In this document: positions 10,401-21,648 of the stretch, piece by piece | Layout of the letters: each line of letters starts with the position of its first letter | Position numbering within the stretch: position 1 is the stretch's first letter | DNA from: Tetrahymena thermophila SB210 | Taxonomy: Eukaryota > Ciliophora > Oligohymenophorea > Hymenostomatida > Tetrahymenidae | NCBI RefSeq assembly: GCF_000189635.1 | Contig: NW_002476270.1 | Location: 124,001-188,000 of the forward strand | Length of the DNA: 64,000 nucleotides | Direction of reading: 5' to 3' | The notes under the pieces: model-generated | Databases searched by the model: none | What the model saw: the letters and a program-made list of their open reading frames with translations, nothing else | What the model was told of the DNA's origin: nothing | Made by a program: the position numbers and the translations under genes

Positions 10401-13400
10401 TATCATCATCATCATCATCTTAAATAGCTTTTGCCACTAAAATTTACTAATTTGTTGATATATTTGCCTATATCTGTTATAAACTTTGTTTCTTTTCATC
10501 AGGAGTCAAATTAAGTTAAAAATTTGATGATTTACTAGGAGATAAAGAATTTTTTTTAGCCATTTCTTCTTTCTTATTAAATTTTTTCTTCTTTGCTTAA
10601 AACTCTGAAACTAAATTCATAAACATAAAATAAGCATTATTAATATCTTTGAATAAAAGCTTACACTTTGCTACAGCATCATCTATAATGAAATTATGAA
10701 GCTTCTCTAAGTCTTAACACTCAATTTAATTTAAAGCCTCTTTTATGAGATTAGTGATCGATTCTTTGTTATATGAACCGTTGTTTATCAAATTTTTATC
10801 AACAGTGATATCAAAAGGATACAAGCTATCTATATAGTAATTAATTTTAAATTAGAAATTAAAAAAATATTAAATATATTTGAGTTACCTCTTATTTCTA
10901 AAGTAAATGCATATCTATATTATGTATCTTGACTATATTCATTAAATGCTAAAGAGTAATTTATTGTGTTTAGATATATGCCTTAGTTGATTGACATGCT
11001 ACTTGTTTAAGAGCTACCGTCAGAATTACTCTTCATATTCTAAGAATCGTTTTACATAATTTACTCAGACTCCAGCTAGTTGGCATTCTGCTAATTGATA
11101 GGGTCATACTTAGAAGTTTCATATTCTTATTATTCAATATTTGTTTGACAATTGTTAAGATTGCATCCCAAATCTGGGGTTTCAGAAGCTATACTAAAAT
11201 TACCACTTTCTTCATACACTTATTAATCCTAGATAAACTTAAAGCCATTGTTATTTTTAAATTAAGGAATGTCATAATTTGATGAGTTAATCTAAGAATT
11301 ATTTATGCTAAATATGTCGCTTCCTTTAGGAGTTTATTGTGTTATTTTTTATTCTTTTTAAGAGATTTATCTCAAATCAACGGGAGTATCCAACTCACTT
11401 TAATCTTGTTTAAATATTTTAAAATTTTAATATGCTTTTTAAATGTTAAATCTTTCAGAGGTACTTTAAATAGATTCATTTAACTCTACTTGATTGGAAG
11501 TTGATTAATTAACTACTGAAGTATTATTAGTCATGGTATTAATTTAAATAGATTGGTTATTTTAAATACTTATTGATTAAGAATTAAAGGTATTCATTCT
11601 TGACTTGTTTCTTTGGTTTTAAGGAGTCTTGTAATTTGAATCAGTTTCTAAAGAATCAGATTGATGAACAAGCGAAGTTGTATTACTTACTTATACAAAT
11701 ATGTTTTCGTTTACTTATACTAAATCCTGTTGAATTTATTTTTCTTACTGCTGTTAGAGAGCTAATTATTGTTGTTTATTCACTTCATCAAAGTCATACT
11801 CAGTAACATCTATTGTAAGCTAGTTCTTCTTTTTTTTATGACTAAGGCTTGTAGTTTTTTTATCAGAAAAATTAGATTGCTTTCTTGGAATAAACATATT
11901 ATCTTTTAAATTATCAGAATGTATTTCTTAACTTTAAATTTCATTATTTTAATTCTAATCTGTGCAGGGTGATGCTTCTGTATTCTTTTGACCCTTTAAT
12001 TAAAACACTTAAGCAGATTCTAGAGGGCAACTGTTGCTTAATGTATAGTTCATTGGAGTGCTTGCATTACTTGCATCCAATAGTTAAACTGGATAATTAT
12101 CTTCATCTTGTTCAGACATATCCAAAAATTTGTCATTAAGCAACTCCTCGGCACTTGGCCGATCTTTATAATGTGAGAGACACTTAAGTATTAAATTTTT
12201 TAGACCTTCATTCTAAATAAGATCAATTTAATAAGGCAATATACCCTATGAAACCTTTTTTATTGAATCAATAGTTAAAAAATTGATTGTATTGAGATAA
12301 ATTAAATTAAATAATTAATTACTTTCTTGTAAACTTAAGCTGCCGATGTGCACTCTTTGTAAGGAGTGGAAAGAGTAGCCATTTCTAAAACACACATACC
12401 AAATGAGTAAATATCTACAGGAGTACCATATTTTTCTTCATAAATTTCAGGAGCCATAAATTCAGGGGTACCAATTACACTCTTAGTATGAGAAGAGTTT
12501 TTTAAGCTTACAGCTAATCCTAAGTCACCTATTCTTATTTCGTTGTTTGTGGTACTGATAAAAACATTCTCACATTTGATATCTCTATGAATGATAGGAT
12601 ATGGCTTTTGCTCATGCAAATATACCAAACCTTTTAATATTTATCGGCACCAATTTTTTATAATTTTTAATCTTGGCTTTTTGATCTTCTTTAAATGCCT
12701 ATTAAATTTCATTATAAAAAAAATTATTGCTTGCATATTATAACAAAAAAAAAATGAATAAAAACAATGTAATAAGATGAAAAATATGCTAAAATTTGTT
12801 TGTATTTCAGTTAATTTTGATTATTTTTACTTTTTCAAGGAGCCTCCTGAAACACATTCAGTAATAAAAATAACTTCATTTTTACTCTTATTTATCCATG
12901 CATTTATGAAGTTAATAATATTTGGGTGATGTAGATTTTTTAGTAATTAAATTTCCTCCGATATCCTCTTTCTTTCATCTATTAAAAAAATTTTTAATCT
13001 TAAAAATTAAGTAATAAAACGTTTTAATGGTATATTTAAAATCGAATACTTCTAGTATAAAACTTGTAAAAGCATTAGATATATTAATATGTAAAAAATA
13101 ATTAATATAGTACCAAAATACTAAAATAAATATAAAGTATTTACTCAGAGGTAATCTTTGTAGTTTTATAACATTCCATGCTACTTCACAACCAGAGTCG
13201 TTATCATAAGCACGATAGACAGTTTTATAAGCTCCAAAACCAAGTTCTTCATTAAACTTTATAGAAATTTCAAAAATAAAAAAATTTTTTTTAAATGTAA
13301 GATGAACATGATATAATTGTTGTTAAAATTATTACTCTTATGAATCTTCCTTTTGGGCTTGTTTCTGCTATTCTGTCTTTGTAATCATTATCTTCATTCT

Positions 13401-13567
13401 CATCTCTATCAGAATAGTCACTCTTTAAATTAAATTAAGTTGTAAAGTGTATGAAAAAACACGAAATATTTTCAAATTTTGAATTAAAAAATATGTTGAT
13501 ATTTATATACCTAATGCATATATAAATATATTTAATTTACGTTGCTTTTTCTAGGAGATTCAGCCAT
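7430..13567 (-). CDS. WNK-family (lysine-deficient) serine/threonine kinase with very long Q/N-rich tail
   Basis: Product of roughly 1800 residues. The ATG (13565-13567) opens MAESPRKSN; the kinase domain follows within the first 100 residues. The glycine loop [10 protein letters not shown] is followed by CEVAWN, where ordinary kinases have VAIK, so the usual strand-3 Lys is absent, as in WNK kinases. Other motifs are [37 protein letters not shown] and RPSAEELL, all close to WNK. After a Ser/Asn/Gln-rich linker comes a segment near 10.7-10.9 kb ([11 protein letters not shown], an intron, then [14 protein letters not shown]) resembling the OSR1_C/PF2-like domain that follows WNK kinase domains. 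The remaining roughly 1000 residues (about 10.6-7.4 kb) are Q/N/S-rich, with polyglutamine runs written largely in TAA/TAG. About seven introns; TGA at the complement of 7430-7432. WNKs control ion transport and osmotic responses in animals and plants; the role here is inferred. Confidence 0.9.
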
Positions 13568-14516
13568 GTATATACTTATTTTTTGTATTTTTATTTTATT
13601 GAATGAAGCTAGTTGAACAAATAAATAAAGTATTGTGAGATTTACAACAGAAATCTAAAACTTTTTGACTGCTTATATCTATTTAGAGTAGGCAACTATC
13701 TAAAACTATGATAATCTGCTATAAGATTTATTTTTCTGAGCTAATAGAAAAATAATTTTTTAAATTCCAGAGAATTTTTAACTTTTACTTTAGTTTAAAT
13801 TGTAAAGATGATAATTCTTTTAATGATTGATTATTCTTTTTTCTAACAATTTGAATAATTAAAATATCTAAAATATTATCAAAATTTAATGAATCAATCA
13901 ATCAATAAATAATTGATTGATTGAAAAATAGATAAATAGATAGATTGCTATTAATTAAAACATTAAAGTATTTCCAATTCAATAATAATTGAGCCTTTAT
14001 TAAGAATTCGGTAAGTAATGATTTTTGATAAATTAGAGGATATAAATAACTTTGCAATTAAATCTAAGTCATTCAATTTAAATCTCATACAAAAAATTAT
14101 TAAAAGCAAAAAAAAACTAGCATAACTAAAAATATTCTGCTATTTATTATTCATTAAACTTAAAAAAATATTCAACCAAAATAATAAATTAATTGCTTAC
14201 TTAGTATTTCTTTTCTTATATAGAAATTAAATAAAATTTTTTATAATAGACATAAACTAAACTTATAATATATTGAATTATATCAATAGCTTCATGAGCT
14301 TTATAAAATAATATACTAAAATATTAAAATTAAATCAGAAACACAAGCTTTTAAAATTACGTTATTTCATCTAATTTTACAAATGTTTAATACAATAGTT
14401 AATTTCGTTGGCAAGTTTTAATATATTTGCTTGAATTTTTAAAGTTATAATATTTTTATAATAAAATTTATGTTTATATAAAATAAGAAAGTAAAAGGCT
14501 TTTTTAATTATGTTTC
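13568..14516. other. Intergenic, AT-rich
   Basis: Spacer between the WNK-type kinase start and the 3' end of the second phosphatase, both on the minus strand. It contains TCAATCAATCAAT and ATTGATTGATTG words at 13890-13925 that could pair as a weak hairpin. No gene seen. Confidence 0.5.
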
Positions 14517-16388
14517 TCAGTCTTACTAGACCTTATTCTCCCCGTCTTGTTTTTTAGTTGTATTAACACTTAAGGTGCAACCAGATTTCCCTTCCTAAGA
14601 TTCGCTTGTAAGCTAGTTAGCTCCTATTTTTTACAATTCTCTTTCAATTATTATTTTCATGTATTTGTACAAATATCCATATTATTCAGAATGATGGACC
14701 ATACCCCATCTTTGCTCCCTTAGCCTTCTAACAATACCAAATATACTTATAGTACATTTTTTTAATTGTTCGTTTTCATGGAAGTTTGTTACTATTTTAA
14801 AATTTAATTTTTTTTAAAAATGTCATATTATTTTTAAAAGCTAATAAATTTATTACTGCCTTGCATCACAGCATTCTTTATAGTTGGAAGATGATGTCTT
14901 AAATTTAAAACCAAATTTACTAGTGATATTAAAGTACCAGTTCTACCAACACCAGCACTATGAATTATTAAAAAAAATGAATATAATACTAAATAAAGTA
15001 ATAAATATTAAGTAGTCTTACCTACAATGAACTATGGATTTTCTATTTTATTAGTATTCAGAGAGCATGATATCAATCAATTCATCAATAATATTTATAC
15101 TATTTTCATCTGGTATACCATGATCTTTCCATTCTGACCACTTTTATTATCATAAAAAGGATTAAAAATTTATTTTAAATTGAATTGAATTACTTAATAT
15201 TGATATATAACTCTTGTTTCATTATGCTTTGTAAGAGTCATCTTTCTTTTGTAAAGAGAATTGAAGTGAATTTCTTCATCTTCAAAATTTACAGAGAGCT
15301 TACCATATTATTATGTTACTCCAACTCCTGAAGGCCAATATTAGTCACATTAAACTTTATCATTCTCCTGATTATTTATATAAAAAAGAATTTATCTATG
15401 TATTTTTTTATTTTGATTTGAATGTAATTAATTACTCTCAGGTTACAAAGCATCATTATACATTAAACATTTTCACTCCAAACCATTTTCCAGAATTGAT
15501 TAAATGTTTCTGGTAAAGGGCCTTATGTTGCAATAAATTTTCTTTCTCCGTTGCCTTTATGTACAGACTTGTATATTTAAGTAAATAAATAAATAAATTA
15601 CTTATATTTCTTTTATGTTGTTTGTAGGTACAATAAAAAAATAAATAATTAATTGATAAATAAATATCTAATTTACATTTATAAAAGAAGCGTTTATATA
15701 TGGGCATTCGTCGTCAGATTCTTCCTCAAGCTTTACTTCTGTGCGCTTATCTTAAATTATTTGGTTTAAATAAGAAATTTTAAAAAAATTTACAAGATAA
15801 TTGAAATAAATGCATGAATTTATTTATTTATTTATTACTATTTTTTTTTTGTAATATTGAATAATTTATCTGATTTGGTTGTTGGATTTAAAATTTAATA
15901 AATTCTAAAATTGAAATGGTTGATTAATAATGATATTTTACATGGAAGTATATTATTATATCTGTTTAGTTTATTAAGCTTAGGTTCATAATCTTTAAGC
16001 TCTTCATTGTGAAATTAAGTTTCTGTGATTCTTCTTATTAACTATGAAAAAAATTTGATAAATAAGTTTGAAATTTTAAAAAACTTAAAGATTAATGAAA
16101 AGAAAAAATTATCAGAAAGAATATTTTTTAACAATTATGATTCTTTTAAAATGTTTTCTTTTAATAGAGGGAAATTAAAATTATTTCTTTAATTTAAACT
16201 TAAATATTGATTATTACCCTAAATTCCATATCAGGATTTCTTTTAGAGATTTTATCTGCAAACTCTAAAATATTGATTCCTTGCTCAATCAATTATATAT
16301 CACTCATTTTAACTACCCAATTATAAGAAATATCGCTTTTTTAGTCATCTGACCACGAACCTTCAACTAATTCTGATTCCTCAGCCAT
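14517..16388 (-). CDS. Protein tyrosine phosphatase (classical PTP domain), gene 2
   Basis: Starts MAEESELVEGSWSDDQ with an acidic N-terminus of about 60 residues. Motifs in order: RYNNILP, PYINASFIN, FIATQGPLPETFNQFW, WKDHGIP (the WPD loop, with Lys in place of Pro but the acid Asp kept), and HCSAGVGRTG. The terminal helix IVRRLREQRWGMVHH ends in EQYGYLYKYM, and a Lys/Gln-rich tail of about 40 residues stops at TGA (complement of 14517-14519). At least six introns; one (14958-15021) splits the P-loop Ser codon at exactly the same point as in the first phosphatase. The two are clearly paralogues, on opposite sides of the WNK-type kinase. The last acceptor (about 14755) is approximate. An active enzyme is likely, since the nucleophile, Arg and Asp are all present. 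Confidence 0.92.
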
Positions 16389-17602
16389 TAAATTCTAATT
16401 TGATTTCTTTTTTTAATTTTATAAATTCTATTTTTGCTTTTAATAACCTTTATTTTTCTAAATTTTAATTCTTTCAACTCAATTATTATAAATTAGTTTT
16501 TTCTTTCTTATATGATAAATAAACAATCGGATTAACCTTTACATGTATACAATTAGATGTTCTTTGTTTTTTTTCTCTGAATTATCATCAAAAACTAATT
16601 AATTAAGGATCTAACTCAATAAAATAAGTTAAATATAATGAAAAAAAGCTTGCAAAATAATTATTAAATGAATTTTACTCATTATAATAAAATACTCTCA
16701 AAAGCAAACAAAAGACTTACTTAAAAAATAGAAGCTCTTTATACGGTTATCATATTTGAACAAACGGCTGATAAAGTTAATTCGGAACGTATTTTATTAT
16801 TTGGTATATAATAGTTCATTCACTAATTTTAAGAAAGATTCGAGACATATGAAGAATTACAACAGAAAATATTTCTATATTTTTTTCATTTTTATACAAG
16901 GAATTTTATGAATAAATTATTCAAAAGATTAGAGTTATCTAAATTTAGTTTTACTGATCAAATAAACATACAATACTAAAAATAAAAGATAAAATTATTT
17001 TTCATAAAAAAATTTAATAAATAGATAATCATTTTTAAAACATTATTCTTTACTTTACATTGTGGAAGAATCGATAAGCTAATTTTGAATGATTCATAAT
17101 TATTAAAAATAATAGAAATATTTTAATAATAATTTTTCTATTTTAAACTCTCAGATACCTCAAGAATTTCTTTTGGTTTTTAGTACATATAACCACCAAT
17201 CTATCAATATAAAGCTAGAATATTAATTATTTCAAATGTTATATTATTTATTCATAAAAATATTATTTAATAGTTTTTTTATTTAATACTTTTTGAATTA
17301 AGTGACATATAACAATTTTTATCACTTCATATCAAAAAATAATTAATTGATTTAGTTTTTACATAAAATTTAATTTGTGAAATTAATTTATGAAATAAAA
17401 GTTCATTAAGACTTGATCAATAAATAAATGACAAAATCAAGAATTTAGAATAAAGATCACAATTATTGAACGTTATTATCGAGAATCAATACAAAGTTAT
17501 AGTTGAATCGATTTAATTAAATCTGTTAAAAATTTATTTTATTTGAAGAAAGAAGTATTTTATTAGTTTTATATATATAAAATTAGTGTTTATTGTACTT
17601 AA
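16389..17602. other. Intergenic, AT-rich
   Basis: About 1.2 kb upstream of phosphatase 2 and downstream of the ArfGAP gene. A GC-richer patch at 16735-16800 (GGTTATCATATTTGAAC, TTCGGAACGT) was checked for tRNA or coding potential without success. Otherwise plain AT-rich spacer. Confidence 0.45.
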
Positions 17603-19492
17603 TCATTGTTATTTCCATTGATTTTGGTAGTTGTAATTTTAGTAACCTTACTGCATTTAATAGTAAGGATAGTAGCCTTAGTAACCCATTTAGCCAACTT
17701 ATCCCATTTAATTCATTTAGTTAAGAGCTTGGTATTTATTTTTATCCACAACTACTTCATTAGGGTTTTTATTAGCATTTACTTGTGTATTAAAAGCTTA
17801 GTTAATAGCTGTAAATTACTAGGTGTTTTAGATATTATTATTATTTGTGCTGCTATTACTGTTATTTTAATACAATTCCATTAAACTTACGGGTTTATTT
17901 TAAGCTTGCTATTGCTAAGTATTGCTATTATTATTGTTGGATTGTGGGTTTGAGTTAATGAGTCCAGTTTAGTTTTGTGTCAATTATCCGTTTAGTTGAT
18001 AATTTGTCTTATTAGCACTTTAAATTAAAAAGATTAAAAATGTATTTAATTTTGAAACAAATAATTGAATTAATTATTTACTTTGGATTTACTTAATTGC
18101 TCAAATTTTGTTACATGTGTGGTTAATACTAATTTGTATATCCAGGAAATGAATTTTATTTATAATGGTTTCCATTCTAGTATAAAGCATTCAAGTTAGA
18201 ACCATTTGAGTTTGCTTGAGTGCCATTAATTGGAGCACTATTTTACTTCTTTTCATAAAAATCTAATAAACTATTTCCATTTATATTTATTTAAGGATTT
18301 TATTATGCATTTTAAGGTTGTTGTTGATTATTTGATAAATTAGCAGGTGCTGATGTGAAACCAGTAAAATCTTCATTATCTAATTTCATATTATCATCAA
18401 AATCTAATAAATCTGCAGTCTTACTTGGTTGGCATGTTGGAGAAGTTACAGAATTAAAATCTTATTTTCCATTTTGCTTTTATTCTTTCATTTCCTTTAT
18501 AACTTAATTTTTATGTTCTTCTGTAGATGGTCCATTTGATTTAAATTTTTTTTTACCTTCATCAATTTATTGAGTTTTTGGATCCAAGTAATGTTCATCT
18601 TAATTATCTTATACAGGTCTCCTATTAATAGAATAAAATAATTTTAAAGATTAAATAATCGTTGCAATATATGATATACTCTACAAAAAAAAGAGTAAAA
18701 AAATCATGAATAAATCAATTTAGTAAATTGATATTTTTTTTATATTGCAAAGAATAATAAACATTTTTTTACTCTAATATTCCCTTTTCTCTATTTTTTA
18801 AAAACACAGTCACAGGGTTGATAGCTTTAGGATTGCAGTAAAGTTTGCGTACATATTTTTCAGTAACGAAGCGCACTCTTTCATCAGGCTATGCATTGAA
18901 TGTGATTCTACGAGGAGGTTTTTTAAATTCCCAGTAAGAGTTTGCAATTGCATTGCCAACATAATCCATAATTTAGTAGTTAGCGTGATTCCAGCTATCG
19001 ATCTTAGTTGAGTAAACTCTTGTAACAGACCTACTTAAGTGTCTATGGGCGCCTATTTTATAAATTAAAATCTTAAAATCCAAATTATCTATGAGGGCAA
19101 GAAATATGTTTCTCATCTCCAACTATTGTAAAATAAGAGTTGCTTAAGTTAAATCTTATTGTGCAATCCTTATTAGTAATATATCTATCTAGTAAGCGAA
19201 TATGAAGAAACTATTCATTTTTCTTCACAAAAAGAGAAAGATATATTTTTACATCTTAAAATTTTCTTTTTATGACTTATTTAACAATATGTCCTTGAAT
19301 TTAGGCAAAAAAAAAGAAAGGATAATGCATACCTGAACAATTCATGCAAACAAATACACCAAAATCTAAAGATACCCAAGTTGGAGCTTTAGTGTGACAA
19401 TCAGCGCATATTTAGTTTTCTTCTCTCTTTAAGAGTATATTGAATAGTTTTTCTTATTTTACCTCACTTAATATTTCTCCAGCCATACTCAT
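17603..19492 (-). CDS. Arf GTPase-activating protein (ArfGAP domain, SMAP-like)
   Basis: Stimulates GTP hydrolysis by Arf-family GTPases during vesicle coat cycling. The N-terminus MSMAGEILSEVKQEKL leads directly into the zinc finger CADCHTKAPTWVSLDFGVF..CMNCSG, the C-x2-C-x16-17-C-x2-C pattern of ArfGAPs. Next come HRHLSRSVTRVYS (which includes the Arg-finger region) and WNHANYQIMDYVGN. After an RRITFNAQPDERVRF segment, the second half is a disordered Q/N-rich tail. It contains LLDFDD and LLDF boxes that could bind clathrin or adaptors, and ends NYQNQWKQQ before TGA. At least four introns. The frame stays open upstream of the chosen ATG to about 19.73 kb, but across an 11-A run with no family similarity, so the inner start is preferred. 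ArfGAP assignment is firm; the subfamily is inferred. Confidence 0.92.
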
Positions 19493-20454
19493 TTTTTTAA
19501 TATTTGAAGGTCTATAATCTATTGTGCCTTTTATTTGGAGCTTTTACTGTTGCTAAAGCTTGAAGTTTCTCTTTTCCTTTTGAAAATTTTTTAAAAAGAT
19601 TGATTAATTCCAATATTTTTTTTTTTAATAAATTGTAAAAAGTTATTTGTTAGAGCTTTTATAGGTAATTTATAGTTTATGCGCATCCTATACAAGGTGA
19701 TATTTTTCTGATATGCAACAAATTAAATTCATGCAAATTTATTGGGATATATATACATGCAAGAAAAAAAAACTAAAAAAACATAATCATCAAGCAAGCT
19801 CAAATAAAATAAAGTCTTGATATTATTTATTCTTTCTTTTCTATTTTTGTTTCTAACTTATCAATTACCAGAATCGTGGATAATTATTTCCTTAGCATTC
19901 AATTTTAACTCCTTCTTTATTTTTTAGTTCCATTTATGAATTTTTGTTTGTATTATTCATTTTTATTTTGCAATTATTAGATAAATTTATAGATTAATTT
20001 TATTTTATTCACAAAATTCTGAAACACTTCTTATAAAATTGGAATAAAAAAGTATTATTTTCATCATCTTCATCATCAAGAAAAAAATATTTCTATTTTT
20101 TTGGTTAAACTCATGTATTAGTTTTTTAAATATCTACAATCAAATTATGAATTTTTAACCATAAAAAACTGTGTCAAATAACATTAATTTTAAATATAAA
20201 AAATATTAATTTATCTCCATTTAAAATATAATAAATTTTTATCGTATGAATAATTTTGAATATAAATTAGAATTTTAAGGATGTTAGTTTTTTATATGAT
20301 GTCCATAGTGTCAATACTTACACCTTTGAGTGTTTAGGCTAAAAATTTTATCTGAATTAGCATTATTTATTCCATTTACAAAATAATATTTTTTAGTTGT
20401 TTTATTTTTAATAACACCAATTAAGATTTAGTATATTTTCAATTAATATTCAAA
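19493..20454. other. Divergent intergenic region
   Basis: Shared 5' region between the ArfGAP gene (-) and the ADAT2-like gene (+), AT-rich with homopolymer runs. No promoter motif could be assigned. Confidence 0.45.
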
Positions 20455-21471
20455 ATGCAGACAAACCAAATGAAAAAATACTCCTTAAATGAGGATGTTA
20501 TTAATTACTATATGAAACTAGCAATAGAATAAGTAACTAAATGAGTTTTTTGGTAATTAATTTTATATCTTTTAATATTTAGAGCAAGATAGCAACTGAT
20601 AAACTAGAAGTAGCTGTTGGTTGCGTTATGGTTAAATTTACAAATAATAATTAAGATCATGAAATAGTAGCATAATCTCACAACAAAACTAATCAGTATG
20701 GAAATGTATGAAAATTAAGTCTCATTCAATTTTGAATGCTCATGAAAAGCATATATATAATATATTATCTTTATTCAATACTGGATAATTTTTAAAATAA
20801 CTAACTAAAAAGGCAACTCTACATTGTGAAATTAATTGCATAAATGAGATATTAGATAAATATGGTTAAAATGTAAAGCTAATTCTCTTTTAGTATTTAA
20901 ATCTTAGATTTTTTCAAAAAAATAAAAAGTATGATGAGTAATAAATATTTAAGCAAATAACGCTTTTTGTAACATGTGAACCATGTATCATGTGTGCTTA
21001 TTCTTTATCTTTGATGGGTATTCATTTTTTATTTTTTGCTTGAAAATTTTCTGAAGAAACATACAAAATAAAATAAAAATTATAATTTTACTCACTACAA
21101 TTTAATTACAGAAAAATACTTTGTATTAAAAATTGATAAAAATGTATTAGGTATAAAAGAGGTTTATTTTGGATGCTATAATGAAAAATTTGGAGGAAAC
21201 GGAACAATATTAGATTTGAATACGGCCAATTATGGAGCCAATACATATCCATCATATGGTAGGGTGATTCTTATAACTTAAAAAATATTGAGAATACTAA
21301 TATTTCAATGCCTGAATTTATGTTTTTTATTTTAAAAAAGGAGGATTTTTAGAGGAAGAATGTAAGTAAGTTTTAAAATAATTCTATGAGAAAGGAAACC
21401 TAAACTTAGACGAAGATAAAAGACATAGAAGAAAAAAAAAAGAAGATAAAGATGAATCAGTTTCAAGCTGA
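20455..21471 (+). CDS. ADAT2: tRNA-specific adenosine deaminase catalytic subunit (ADAT2/TadA family)
   Basis: Forms inosine at position 34 of tRNAs, normally as a heterodimer with ADAT3. The CDA-fold motifs are in place: AVGCVMVKF, the zinc/proton-shuttle motif HCEI (HAE in most homologues) and the zinc motif CEPCIMCAYSLSLMG. The conserved segments EVYFGCYNEKFGGNGT and PSYGGFLEEEC match eukaryotic ADAT2 closely. Exon 1 ends LAIEQ before a GTAACT donor, and at least four introns can be placed. The C-terminus is Lys/Arg-rich and ends ESVSS before TGA. In ADAT2 the residue after the motif His is usually Ala; here it is Cys, which should not affect catalysis. The partner gene is not in this window. 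Confidence 0.9.
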
Positions 21472-21648
21472 AAAAAAATAATTAATCTAACCTAAATTGC
21501 AAATAAGAACAAACAAATTAACTTATTATTAAAAAAATCAAATTAACAAAAGTTTATAATTTTTGTTTTTATGTTTGTTGTGTATTTATTTAATTAAATC
21601 AACTAAAATTTTAATTTTTAATAAAAATAAACGAATTGTTCTTTGAGT

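Noticed and set aside
16735-16800. Possible tRNA gene
   Set aside because: It has TTCGGAA and GGTTATC words but no cloverleaf: no paired acceptor arms and no GGTTCRA T-arm. No tRNA was found elsewhere in the window.
19493-19730. In-frame upstream extension of the ArfGAP protein, possible start MNLICCISEKYH
   Set aside because: The extension crosses an 11-A homopolymer and has no ArfGAP similarity; family members start close to the zinc finger, as the chosen ATG does.
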